Positions 1 to 7,958 of a DNA stretch of 64,000 nt are shown here, piece by piece. The stretch is from Phenylobacterium parvum (lineage in GTDB: Bacteria > Pseudomonadota > Alphaproteobacteria > Caulobacterales > Caulobacteraceae): assembly GCF_003150835.1 (NCBI RefSeq), contig NZ_CP029479.1, forward strand, positions 2,455,501 through 2,519,500, read 5' to 3'. Each line of letters opens with the position of its first letter. The first letter of the stretch is position 1. The notes beneath the pieces are model-generated. The model worked only from the letters and a program-made list of their open reading frames with translations, was not told the origin of the DNA and did not search any database. The position numbers were made by a program, and so were the translations under genes.

Positions 1-428
1 TTCGCAGGCGCCCGGAGGAACTCGTAGAGGTGCACGTCGTCCCAGACGCCCTGCTTGGCGCCGAACTCGGTCATCGCGGCGGAATAGGCGTAACCGGCGT
101 GGGATCCGGGCTTGTGGCCGACAATGCCCCAGAGGTTGGGACCGGTCCCGTTGGCGCCGCCATTGGCGACGTTGTGGCAGGACTGGCACTTGGCGAAGAC
201 CGCCTCGCCAGCCTTCACGTCTGCCGCCGGCAGGACGGTCCCGAAGTCGGGAAGGACATCCGCCGCCGGCGCGTCGCCGCCGGCCTCCACGGCCGCCTCG
301 ATCAGGTAGCCGGGCTTCTCAGGCGCCGCGACGGTGAATAGCCCCGTGGTGACTTCCCGAAGGCCGACGATCGCCAGGACCGTCGCGAGCCCGGCGCCTG
401 CGATCTTGTTGAAGGTCAGATTGCTCAT
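1..428 (-). CDS. Membrane-anchored c-type cytochrome (cytochrome c-552/CycM-like), C-terminus outside window
   Basis: Reading the minus strand from an ATG at 428 gives a protein beginning MSNLTFNKIAGAGLATVLAI, an uncleaved N-terminal hydrophobic anchor, followed by a linker and one haem c attachment motif, CQSCH, at about residue 82. The downstream GTGPNLWGIVG segment is typical of class I cytochromes c of the c2/CycM family. Such proteins carry electrons in the periplasm, usually between the bc1 complex and a cytochrome oxidase. About 142 residues are visible and the stop codon lies beyond the left edge, so the distal Met ligand cannot be checked. The gene is divergent from kdsB. Confidence 0.85.
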   Translation of the reverse strand, partial: MSNLTFNKIAGAGLATVLAIVGLREVTTGLFTVAAPEKPGYLIEAAVEAGGDAPAADVLPDFGTVLPAADVKAGEAVFAKCQSCHNVANGGANGTGPNLWGIVGHKPGSHAGYAYSAAMTEFGAKQGVWDDVHLYEFLRAPA

Positions 429-429
429 C

Positions 430-454
430 GTCCCGAAACCGATTCTTTCGGGAC
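430..454. promoter_or_regulatory. Inverted repeat directly upstream of the cytochrome c start codon
   Basis: GTCCCGAAA and TTTCGGGAC are perfect 9-bp arms separated by 7 bp. The repeat ends one base before the cytochrome c ATG, so in the mRNA the hairpin would include the ribosome-binding region; as DNA it could be an operator. Function is inferred from position only. Confidence 0.45.
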
Positions 455-594
455 CGAAGCCCCGCCACCCAAAACCAGAAAGGCCGACTCAAGGCCCTGC
501 GGAACCGGAGATTCCCGACCCCTTATTGCGTTCGCGTCTCTTACACGCTACCGGCGCTTGCGCAACCGGGCAGATGGCCCCGGGCCTCAGGTTC

Positions 595-1341
595 ATGACG
601 CCGATCCTCCTCATCCCCGCCCGAATGGCCGCCACCCGCCTGCCCGGAAAGCCCCTGGCGGACATTGGCGGCCTGCCGATGATCGTGCGGGTCCTGCGGC
701 AGGCCGAGGCCGCCGGCATCGGCCCGGTGGCCGTGGCGGCGGGAGACGCAGAGATCGTCGAGGCGGTCGAGGCGGCCGGAGGGCGCGCTGTCCTGACCGA
801 CCCCGACCTGCCGTCCGGGTCAGACCGCATCCTGGCCGCCCTGGGGGCCCTGGACCCCGAAGGCCGCTTCGACGTGGTGATCAACCTGCAGGGCGACATC
901 CCCTTCATCGCCCCAGAGGCGATCCGGGCCTGCGCCGGCCTCCTCGACCAGCGGCCGCATGCCGACATCTCGACTGTGATGGTCGCAGAGGCGGGGCCGG
1001 AGGACCGGACCAATCCGGACATGCCCAAGGTGGTTGCGTCCATGGACCCGGACGGACGATCCGGCCGGGCCCTCTATTTCACCCGCTCGGTCCTCTACGG
1101 CGATGGCCCGGTCTGGATCCACCATGGCATCTACGGCTACCGGCGCGCGGCGCTCGAGCGGTTCACCGCCGCCACGCCCTCGCCGCTGGAGCGCCGCGAG
1201 CGGCTTGAACAGCTGAGGGCCCTGGAGATGGGCATGACGATCTGGTCGGCCGTGCTGGACGAGGCGCCCGTCTCGGTGGACAACCCCGCCGACCTGGACC
1301 GCGCCCGCGCCCACGCCCGGCGCCTTGGAGCCCCCGCATGA
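595..1341 (+). CDS. kdsB: 3-deoxy-manno-octulosonate cytidylyltransferase
   Basis: This enzyme activates Kdo with CTP to CMP-Kdo for the inner core of lipopolysaccharide, in the cytoplasm. The protein (248 aa from ATG 595) starts MTPILLIPARMAATRLPGKP, the nucleotide-binding signature of the family, and has VVINLQGDIPFI at about residue 97 for Mg-CTP binding. Length fits KdsB (about 245-250 aa). An in-frame ATG at 574 would add seven residues and cannot be excluded; the longer upstream reading frame from 334 is shadow sequence. Its stop overlaps the pheA start in ATGA, so the two are probably translationally coupled. Confidence 0.93.
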   Translation: MTPILLIPARMAATRLPGKPLADIGGLPMIVRVLRQAEAAGIGPVAVAAGDAEIVEAVEAAGGRAVLTDPDLPSGSDRILAALGALDPEGRFDVVINLQGDIPFIAPEAIRACAGLLDQRPHADISTVMVAEAGPEDRTNPDMPKVVASMDPDGRSGRALYFTRSVLYGDGPVWIHHGIYGYRRAALERFTAATPSPLERRERLEQLRALEMGMTIWSAVLDEAPVSVDNPADLDRARAHARRLGAPA

Positions 1342-2186
1342 GCCGCAACCGGATCGCCTTCCAGGGAGAGCTTGGGGCCAACAGCCACGAGGCCTGCCTG
1401 GCCGCCTTCCCGGACATGGAGCCGGTCCCCTGCGCCACCTTCGAGGAGGCCTTCGAGGCGGTACGCGCGGGCGAGTGCCGGCTGGGCATGATCCCGGTGG
1501 AGAACTCGATCGCCGGCCGCGTGGCCGACGTCCATCACCTCCTGCCGTCCTCCGGACTGCGGATCATCGGCGAGCACTTCAAGCCCATCCACTTCCAGCT
1601 GATGGCCAATCCCGGCGTGCGGGTCGAGGACCTGAAGTCGGTGGCCTCCATGCCCATCGCCTTCGCCCAGTGCCGCGGGACCATCGCCCGCCTGGGCCTG
1701 GCCCGGGAGCCGGTCAGCGACACCGCCCTGGCCGCCCGCCAGTTGTCCGAGCGGCCGGACCCGAACCGGGCGGCCATCGCCCCGGCCCTGGCCGCGCGCC
1801 TCTACGGCCTCGACATCCTGGAAAGGGACATCGAGGACACCCACAACAACACCACCCGCTTCCTGGTCATGACCGCGGACGCCGACGCCCCGGCGCCCGG
1901 GCCGGGCGTGAAGTGCGTGACCAGCTTCGTCTTCCGGGTCCGCAACCTGCCCGCCGCCCTCTACAAGGCGCTGGGCGGCTTTGCGACCAATGGCGTCAAC
2001 ATGACCAAGCTCGAGAGCTACATGGAGAACGCCGCCTTCACGGCGACCTTCTTCTACTCCGAGATCGACGGTCGGCCCGGGGACGAGGCCGTCGCCCGCG
2101 CCTTCGAGGAGCTGCAGTTCTTCTCCGAGCGCTTCGAGATCCTCGGGGTCTACCCCGCGGATCCTTACCGCGCCCAGGTCGGCTAG
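1338..2186 (+). CDS. pheA: Prephenate dehydratase
   Basis: Converts prephenate to phenylpyruvate in phenylalanine synthesis. The 282-aa protein is the monofunctional form without a chorismate mutase domain. The catalytic domain (about 1-185) shows MIPVENSIAGRV and the catalytic TRF motif in NNTTRFLVM near residue 175; a C-terminal ACT domain (about 195-275, FRVRNLPAALYKALGGFATN) is the expected phenylalanine-sensing part. The start overlaps the kdsB stop by four bases (ATGA). The pairing with kdsB has no pathway logic. Confidence 0.93.
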   Translation: MSRNRIAFQGELGANSHEACLAAFPDMEPVPCATFEEAFEAVRAGECRLGMIPVENSIAGRVADVHHLLPSSGLRIIGEHFKPIHFQLMANPGVRVEDLKSVASMPIAFAQCRGTIARLGLAREPVSDTALAARQLSERPDPNRAAIAPALAARLYGLDILERDIEDTHNNTTRFLVMTADADAPAPGPGVKCVTSFVFRVRNLPAALYKALGGFATNGVNMTKLESYMENAAFTATFFYSEIDGRPGDEAVARAFEELQFFSERFEILGVYPADPYRAQVG

Positions 2187-2230
2187 CCCGCCCGGCGGCG
2201 ACAGGTCAGGGGTTTACGGAGACGCAGTTG

Positions 2231-2320
2231 CCCCCCTCCGTCCCACCTCCCTTGGGGGAGGAATGAGGAGGCAATTGCTCCCCCAAGGGGGAGCTGTCAG
2301 CGAAGCTGACTGAGGGGGTC
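2231..2320. repeat. Intergenic GACCCCCTC-type repeat, copy A1 (5'-shortened)
   Basis: First of three consecutive copies that fill the pheA-nudC gap. It has CCCCCTCCGTCCCACCTCCC at one end and TGAGGGGGTC at the other, with internal hairpin arms (CTCCCCCAAGGGGGAG and AGCGAAGCT). The GCTTCGCGG block of the full element is missing. Bases 2187-2230 before it hold nothing recognisable. Confidence 0.75.
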
Positions 2321-2335
2321 AACGGCGCCTCAGCA

Positions 2336-2441
2336 GACCCCCTCCGGCCCGCTTCGCGGTCCACCTCCCCCTGATGGGGAGGAATTGGGGAGCCATTGCT
2401 CCCCCAAGGGGGAGCTCCCGGCGAAGCCGGGTGAGGGGGTC
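2336..2441. repeat. Intergenic GACCCCCTC-type repeat, copy A2 (complete)
   Basis: A complete 106-bp copy bounded by perfect 9-bp terminal inverted repeats GACCCCCTC and GAGGGGGTC. Inside are the conserved blocks GCCCGCTTCGCGGTCCACC and CCCGGCGAAGCCGGG. It has no coding capacity of its own; the spurious frames through it are repeat sequence. Confidence 0.8.
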
Positions 2442-2456
2442 AACGGCGGCTCAGCA

Positions 2457-2561
2457 GACCCCCTCCGTCCCGCTTCGCGGTCCACCTCCCCCTGGGGGGA
2501 GGAATTACGGAGCTGATGGCCCCCCCAGTGGAAGCTCCGGGCGTAGGCCGGTGAGGCGGGC
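2457..2561. repeat. Intergenic GACCCCCTC-type repeat, copy A3 (diverged right end)
   Basis: Third tandem copy. The left end GACCCCCTCC is intact, the right end has decayed (GTGAGGCGGG), and it runs up to the nudC stop codon, so it may serve as the nudC transcript terminator region. Confidence 0.75.
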
Positions 2562-3488
2562 TCAGGCCTCCTCGGCCCAGGCGCGGATCAGCTGGTGGGC
2601 GATGGCCATACCGCCGGGGGCGAAGCTGCCCTTGATCTCGCCGGCCAGCAGGGCGCGGGCCTCGGCGCGGGTGTACCAGCGCACCTCGGACAACTCGGTC
2701 TGGTCCGGCTGGGCCTCATCGCCGTCCACCTCGGCGATCAGGCCGATCATCAGCGAGTTGGGGAAGGGCCAGGGCTGGGTGGAGTGATAGCGTACCGAGG
2801 TGGCCCTCAGCCCCGCCTCCTCGAACAGTTCCCGGGCGCAGGCCTCTTCGATTGTCTCGCCAGGCTCCAGGAAGCCCGCCAGGGCGGAGAACATACCGGC
2901 GGGCCAGATTTCCTGGCGGCCCAGCATGCAGCGGTCGCCATGCACGGCCAGCATGATGACCACCGGGTCCGTGCGGGGGAAATGCTCGGCGCTGCAGGAG
3001 GAACACTCGCGCTTCCAGCCGCCCTCGGTGGGGTGGGTGGCCTCGCCGCAGACCGAGCAGCGGCGATGCTTGCGGCGCCATTCGAAGACCCCCTTGGCGG
3101 TGCCGACAATGGCGATCTCGCCAGAAGGAAGGCTGGCGGCCAGGGCCCGCGCATCCTCGAACCGGCCCATCCCCTGCAGTGGGCCGTCAGTGGGGTCGGC
3201 GGGGCCTTCCAGGTCGACGGCGAACACCGCCGTGTCCTGCCAGAGCCCCATGAACAGGAGGCGCTCGGGACCGCCGGACAGGTCCTCGACCAGCCGGGAG
3301 GGAAGGTAGGCGATCTGCATCCCGCCCGAGCTGGACCGCTCCACCAGGGCCTTGCCGTTCCACAGGACCATGCCCAGGGACTGGTCGGAGGCGAGGCGTT
3401 CCGCCAGCCAGGCGGCGTCCTTGCGACGGTCGCTGGCGCGGTCGAGGGGATTGCCGGCGAAGGTGTTCTGGAAGGCGTTCAGAGGCAT
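2562..3488 (-). CDS. nudC: NAD(+) diphosphatase / NAD-capped RNA hydrolase
   Basis: Hydrolyses NADH or NAD+ to NMNH/NMN and AMP, and in known members decaps NAD-RNA. The 308-aa protein (start ATG 3488) has the N-terminal NUDIX-like domain, a four-cysteine zinc ribbon (CSVCG and CSSC, about residues 143-165) and the Nudix box GFLEPGETIEEACARELFEE near residue 205. Length and domain order fit NudC. The frame is open upstream to 3593, but the ATG at 3488 gives the family N-terminus. It is transcribed toward the repeat array and is divergent from the SRP RNA. Confidence 0.93.
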   Translation of the reverse strand: MPLNAFQNTFAGNPLDRASDRRKDAAWLAERLASDQSLGMVLWNGKALVERSSSGGMQIAYLPSRLVEDLSGGPERLLFMGLWQDTAVFAVDLEGPADPTDGPLQGMGRFEDARALAASLPSGEIAIVGTAKGVFEWRRKHRRCSVCGEATHPTEGGWKRECSSCSAEHFPRTDPVVIMLAVHGDRCMLGRQEIWPAGMFSALAGFLEPGETIEEACARELFEEAGLRATSVRYHSTQPWPFPNSLMIGLIAEVDGDEAQPDQTELSEVRWYTRAEARALLAGEIKGSFAPGGMAIAHQLIRAWAEEA

Positions 3489-3562
3489 GAGTCGTCTTTT
3501 AGCCCACAGGCGCGGATCTGCACACGCTTGCATGCACGCCTCGGGACCGCGATATAGGGGGC

Positions 3563-3656
3563 GGAGATCGGCGACGGGCGGACGCCTCGCCAACCCGGTC
3601 AGGTCCGGAAGGAAGCAGCCGTAACGAGTCCCGTTCCGGGTCGTTGTCCGGTCTCC
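3563..3656 (+). ncRNA. ffs: Bacterial small signal recognition particle RNA (4.5S)
   Basis: The apical domain is recognised by GGTCAGGTCCGGAAGGAAGC at 3598-3617, the universally conserved SRP RNA loop that binds Ffh. GGAGA at 3563 pairs with TCTCC ending at 3656, and the flanking strands pair into a long hairpin of about 94 nt. Ends are estimated from pairing. It lies just ahead of dnaX, a common alphaproteobacterial arrangement, and may share its promoter. Confidence 0.92.
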
Positions 3657-3667
3657 ACCCAGCCCAA

Positions 3668-5503
3668 ATGGCGACCATGGCCGACGAAGACCTCACGCCC
3701 GAACCCGATGCGCCGGAGCGTGATCCCGACACCGCGGACATGTTCGGCGATCCTGCGCCCGCCCCGGCGCCTGTGTCTTCGGCGGCGCCTGCACCCGGGA
3801 CTGCACCGACCGGCAACGCCGCCTACACCGTCATCGCCCGCAAGTACCGGCCCCGCACCTTCGAGGACCTCTATGGCCAGGAGGCCATGGTCCGGACCCT
3901 GCGCAACGCCTTCGCCGCCGGGCGGATCGCCCACGCCTTCATGCTCACCGGCGTACGTGGGGTGGGCAAGACCACCACGGCCCGGCTGTTGGCCCGGGCC
4001 CTGAACTTCCAGACGGACTCCATCGACGCCCCCAGCCTGGACCTGTCCATCGAGGGCCGGCACTGCCGCGCCATCATCGAGGGCCGGCACATGGACGTGC
4101 TGGAGCTGGACGCCGCCAGTCGGACCGGCGTGGGCGACATGCGCGACCTGCTCGACGGGGTGCGCTACGCCCCGGTGGAGGCCCGCTACAAGGTCTACAT
4201 CATCGACGAAGTGCACATGCTCTCCACGGGAGCCTTCAACGCCCTGCTGAAGACCCTCGAGGAGCCCCCGCCGCACGCCAAGTTCATCTTCGCCACCACC
4301 GAGATCCGCAAGGTGCCGGTGACCATCCTCTCCCGCTGCCAGAGGTTCGACCTGCGCCGGGTGGAGCCCGCCGACCTCATCGGCAACCTGCAGATGATCC
4401 TGGAGGCCGAAGGGGTGCGGGTCGAGGCCGAGGGCCTGACCCTGATCGCCCGGGCTGCTGAAGGCTCGGTGCGCGACGCCCAGTCCCTGCTGGACCAGGC
4501 CATCGTCCAGGCCGAGCCCGGCCAGACCGTCCCCGCCGCCCTGATCCGCGACATGCTGGGCCTGGCCGACCGGGCCGGGACCCTGGACCTGTTCGAATTC
4601 ATCCTGAAGGGCGACCCCGGCGGCACCGTCAGCGCCTTCCGCCAGCTCTACGCCCTGGGCGCCGATCCCGCCCAGGTGGTGCTCGACCTCATGGAGCACG
4701 TTCACGGCGCCTCGGTCGCCCGGGCGGTCGGCCCGCAGGCCCTGGCCCTGCCCAAGGACCAGTCGGCCCGCCTCGCCTCGGCCGGAGCCGCGGTGTCGGC
4801 GCCTATCCTGGCCCGCCTCTGGCAGATGCTCCTGCGCGCCCACGAGGAGGTCGGGCGGGCGCCGGACCCGGCGGCGGCCACGGACATGGCCCTGATCCGC
4901 CTGGCGCACGCCGCGGACCTTCCCGGGCCCGAGGAAGCCCTCAAGCTGCTGCGGAACGGCGACACGCCGGCCTCCGGCCCCTCGGGCGGAAGCGGGTCCG
5001 GCGGCGGATCGGCCCCCGGCGGGGCGGCGAGGGCCCTCTCGCCCCAGGCCGCCCTGCAGTCGGCGCCCCAGGCCGAGGCCCGCCAGGCGCCCGTCCTGCA
5101 GTCCTTCGAGGACCTCGTCGCCCTGATCGACGCCGAGCGCGACATCGCCCTGAAGCTGGACGTCGAACGCTTCGTCCGGCCCGTCAGCTTCCGCCCCGGC
5201 GTGCTGGAGTTCGAGCCCGCGCCCGGCGCGCCCGCCAACCTCGCCCAGCGCCTGGTGGGCCGCCTCAAGGCCTGGACCGGCCAGCCCTGGCTGGTGGCGG
5301 CCCAGGGCGGCGGCGGGGCGGAGAGTTTGTGGGAGCGCCAGACCCGTGAAGCCCGCGAGACCCGCGCCGAGATCGCCCAGGACCCCTTCGTGCTTTCCGT
5401 GATCGAGGCCTTCCCCGGCGCCGAGGTCGTCCAGATCCGCCACCTGCCCCCGCCCGAACCCGTCTTGGTCGACGACCTGGGCGAAGAGGCGGTGGAGGAC
5501 TAG
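3668..5503 (+). CDS. dnaX: DNA polymerase III subunit gamma/tau
   Basis: Clamp-loader ATPase that loads the beta clamp and, as tau, ties the polymerase cores together. The 611-aa protein has Walker A GVRGVGKTTTAR near residue 97, Walker B YIIDEVHML near residue 178, and sensor motif ILSRCQRFDLRR near residue 220, then domain III, a Gly/Ser/Ala-rich linker (about 435-470) and a tau-type C-terminal domain. The usual four zinc cysteines after Walker A are absent (FQTDSIDAPSLDLSIEGRHC instead), as in other alphaproteobacterial DnaX as far as I recall. ATG 3668 or 3677 is the start; an upstream TTG would overlap the SRP RNA. Its stop overlaps the stop of the opposing gene by four bases. Confidence 0.93.
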   Translation: MATMADEDLTPEPDAPERDPDTADMFGDPAPAPAPVSSAAPAPGTAPTGNAAYTVIARKYRPRTFEDLYGQEAMVRTLRNAFAAGRIAHAFMLTGVRGVGKTTTARLLARALNFQTDSIDAPSLDLSIEGRHCRAIIEGRHMDVLELDAASRTGVGDMRDLLDGVRYAPVEARYKVYIIDEVHMLSTGAFNALLKTLEEPPPHAKFIFATTEIRKVPVTILSRCQRFDLRRVEPADLIGNLQMILEAEGVRVEAEGLTLIARAAEGSVRDAQSLLDQAIVQAEPGQTVPAALIRDMLGLADRAGTLDLFEFILKGDPGGTVSAFRQLYALGADPAQVVLDLMEHVHGASVARAVGPQALALPKDQSARLASAGAAVSAPILARLWQMLLRAHEEVGRAPDPAAATDMALIRLAHAADLPGPEEALKLLRNGDTPASGPSGGSGSGGGSAPGGAARALSPQAALQSAPQAEARQAPVLQSFEDLVALIDAERDIALKLDVERFVRPVSFRPGVLEFEPAPGAPANLAQRLVGRLKAWTGQPWLVAAQGGGGAESLWERQTREARETRAEIAQDPFVLSVIEAFPGAEVVQIRHLPPPEPVLVDDLGEEAVED

Positions 5504-7218
5504 CCCCCGCCGCCAGAAGGGGGACAGCCGGCGATTTCGGGAACAAACCGCAGCCGCATTCCGCCCACCTCGACATCCTGCACCGGAATCTGGGGCGGCG
5601 TGACGCGGACCTCGCCCGCCCGGAAACGCCTGTCGTCCACGAGGCAGGGCGCGCTCAGTTCGCCCAACAGGCGCCAACCCGAATCCTCCCGGATCCAGGC
5701 GAGAACGGTAATGCCGCTCTTCAGCAGGACCTCGGCGGAGCCGTCGCCCGTGATGTCGAGGCTCAGGGCCATGCAGTCTGCGCCCGGTGTGCAGTTCACC
5801 GTCGCCGGACTGGTGAGGAAGTCCGCAGGGATCGGCGCCCCGCCGATGGGCGTGACCACCGGAGGCGCCAGCCTCAGGTCGTTCCGGGACTTGGTCGCCA
5901 GGGCCTCCGAGGCCCGGCGCCGGATCTCGGCGTCGCGCGGACTGTCCCCAGGTCGGGACGCAAGCTCCCGAAGGGCGGCGCGACCGGGCTCGCCGGTGTC
6001 GAACCTCAGTTGCCCGTAGTCGAATCGATCCACCGTGACCTTCCCCGTATTCAGGCGTCGCACCTGGTCCAGGACCGACAGCCGATCAGGATCCCCGACG
6101 GGGCTCAGGGTGAAGAGCGAGGCCACGAGGGCCGCCAGCACGCCGGTGAGGTTGGCCTTGCCGAAGGCTTCGAGCCAGGATCGGCGGGACAAGGCCGCCA
6201 GGGCGTGGCCGCCGGCGAAGACCGCCAGGGTCACAATGCAGGCCAGGGCCCGGACCCGGTCCGGCGTCAGGCCGTGCTGGCCGATCCGCAGGAAGACGCC
6301 GACGGCGGCGATGACGATCAGCGGAACCATCAGGAGGCCGGCAAGACGCGCGGCCATGCGCAGGACGCGCGGAATCTTGGCGATGTTCGTCGCGTCCTGC
6401 ACGGCGGCGTTGGACAGGATGATCAGGCCGACGCAGGCGGCCATGAGCACGGCGGCTGCAAACTGGGTGCCCCAGAGGGGCTCCAGTCCCGTGAAGGGCA
6501 GGGATCCCAGGAAGGCGAGGATCAGCAGGGTCATCAGGGGCAGGAGCCAGGCCAGGAGACCCAGGCCCAGGGCCCGGGCGCCTTCGGCCAGGTCCGCCCG
6601 GGTCGCCGTGAAATGGACGCCAAGGGCGAAGGCGAGCCAGGTTGCCGGCCACAGGACGATAGGACGGAAGAGGAACTGGCCCACCTGCTTCAGTCCGATC
6701 ACCTCGAACAGGCCTCCCGCAAGGCCAAGGAGGCCGACCAGGGCCCCGGCGAGGGCGGCGGACAGAGCGACCCGGAAGCCATCGGTCCAGGCGATGGTGA
6801 AGTGGCGCGGCCAGGGATTGCCCCGGCCGGCGCCTTCCCGGGCGCGGACCAGGACATGGCCCATGGCCAGGATCAGGCAGGTCAGGAACAGGACGGAGCC
6901 TTCCGGAACCGGCGGAACGATCCGGCCCGCACCTTCCTCCCAGGCCGTCCTGCCGAGGCCGCCCAGGAGGACCACGCCGCCGGCCGCCAGGACCCAGAGG
7001 GACAGCGTCCGCCAACGCAGGGCGCCATAGGCGCCCAGGAGGACCACGGGCAGGGTCGCGGAGGCCAGGGCCAGGACGCCCCGCAGGACCTTCAGGTCTT
7101 CGCCGGCCGGGGTCCAGCGGGCCACAGCCCAGGCGGCGATCCCGCCCGTCAGTCCGATGGCGGCGCGCACGAGAAGGTCGCGGAGTTCGGTAGCGTGGGG
7201 GCGTGAGGTGCGGGCCAT
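5500..7218 (-). CDS. DUF4153 domain multi-pass membrane protein
   Basis: A 572-aa inner-membrane protein with about 11-12 hydrophobic segments (for example [12 protein letters not shown] and [14 protein letters not shown]), matching the DUF4153 family of unknown function. The last roughly 170 residues are soluble and contain two cysteines in [13 protein letters not shown] 7218 was chosen because [20 protein letters not shown] leads straight into the first membrane segment; the upstream frame is non-coding in composition. It lies on the minus strand between dnaX and recR, where Caulobacter relatives usually carry ybaB, and its promoter must lie in the 78-bp gap shared with recR. Confidence 0.75.
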   Translation of the reverse strand: MARTSRPHATELRDLLVRAAIGLTGGIAAWAVARWTPAGEDLKVLRGVLALASATLPVVLLGAYGALRWRTLSLWVLAAGGVVLLGGLGRTAWEEGAGRIVPPVPEGSVLFLTCLILAMGHVLVRAREGAGRGNPWPRHFTIAWTDGFRVALSAALAGALVGLLGLAGGLFEVIGLKQVGQFLFRPIVLWPATWLAFALGVHFTATRADLAEGARALGLGLLAWLLPLMTLLILAFLGSLPFTGLEPLWGTQFAAAVLMAACVGLIILSNAAVQDATNIAKIPRVLRMAARLAGLLMVPLIVIAAVGVFLRIGQHGLTPDRVRALACIVTLAVFAGGHALAALSRRSWLEAFGKANLTGVLAALVASLFTLSPVGDPDRLSVLDQVRRLNTGKVTVDRFDYGQLRFDTGEPGRAALRELASRPGDSPRDAEIRRRASEALATKSRNDLRLAPPVVTPIGGAPIPADFLTSPATVNCTPGADCMALSLDITGDGSAEVLLKSGITVLAWIREDSGWRLLGELSAPCLVDDRRFRAGEVRVTPPQIPVQDVEVGGMRLRFVPEIAGCPPSGGGG

Positions 7219-7296
7219 GGGGGCTTCCTGTCCCGAGGGGCGGGCTTGGACAGAATCACCCCGGGAGGTGCACCCTGCAACATCCTTTGCGACAGA

Positions 7297-7914
7297 ATGG
7301 AGGCCCGGGCCTTGGCCGCATCCGCCGGACCCGAGATCGAACGGCTGATCAGCCTCCTGTCCCGCCTGCCGGGACTGGGGCCCCGTTCCGCACGCCGGGC
7401 CGCCCTGACCCTCCTCAAGCGTCGGGAACAGTTGATGACGCCCCTGGCCGAGGCCCTGGCCGACGCCGCAGCCAAGGTCCGGGCCTGCAACACCTGCGGC
7501 GCCCTCGACACCCGGGACCCCTGCACGGTCTGCTCGGACGGCTCGCGGGACGCCGGCCTCATCTGCGTGGTCGAGGAGGCCGGCGCCCTCTGGGCCCTCG
7601 AGCGGGCGGGCGCCTTCCGGGGTCGCTACCATGTGCTGGGCGGCCTGCTCTCGGCCCTGGACGGCGTCGGGCCGGACGACCTGCGCATCACTGGCCTGCT
7701 CGCCCGGGTCGCCGCCGGGGGCGTGCGCGAGGTCATCCTCGCCCTGCCGGCCACCGTCGACGGCCAGACCACCGCCCACTACCTGGCCGAAAGGCTCTCC
7801 GGGGGCGGCGCAGAGGTCACCCTCCTCGCCCGGGGCGTGCCCGTGGGCGGCGAGCTCGACTGGCTGGACGATGGCACCCTGACCCAGGCCCTGCGCGCCC
7901 GCCGACCCGCCTGA
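7297..7914 (+). CDS. recR: Recombination mediator protein RecR
   Basis: Part of the RecFOR pathway that loads RecA on gapped DNA. The 205-aa protein shows the N-terminal helix-hairpin-helix ([18 protein letters not shown]), the C4 zinc finger CNTCG...CTVC near residues 64-79, and a Toprim domain beginning [17 protein letters not shown] near residue 88. ATG 7297 gives the family length; the upstream extension to 7246 has no family counterpart. No ybaB ORF precedes it, unlike the usual dnaX-ybaB-recR order. Confidence 0.93.
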   Translation: MEARALAASAGPEIERLISLLSRLPGLGPRSARRAALTLLKRREQLMTPLAEALADAAAKVRACNTCGALDTRDPCTVCSDGSRDAGLICVVEEAGALWALERAGAFRGRYHVLGGLLSALDGVGPDDLRITGLLARVAAGGVREVILALPATVDGQTTAHYLAERLSGGGAEVTLLARGVPVGGELDWLDDGTLTQALRARRPA

Positions 7915-7958
7915 CCGCGCCCGGTGACACGACGGCGATTCCGACTTAAGAACACTTC

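Noticed and set aside
4900..5100. Programmed frameshift site in dnaX for a gamma product
   Set aside because: No run of A or T resembling a slippery heptamer with a following hairpin was seen at the domain III/linker boundary.
3599..5677. 692-codon minus-strand ORF opposite dnaX
   Set aside because: Gly/Gln/Asp/Leu-rich translation with no motifs, exactly antisense to an intact dnaX; an artefact of high third-position GC.
6010..7206. 398-codon plus-strand ORF inside the DUF4153 gene
   Set aside because: Gln/Gly/Ala-rich low-complexity shadow; the minus strand encodes clear membrane segments. It does not resemble YbaB.
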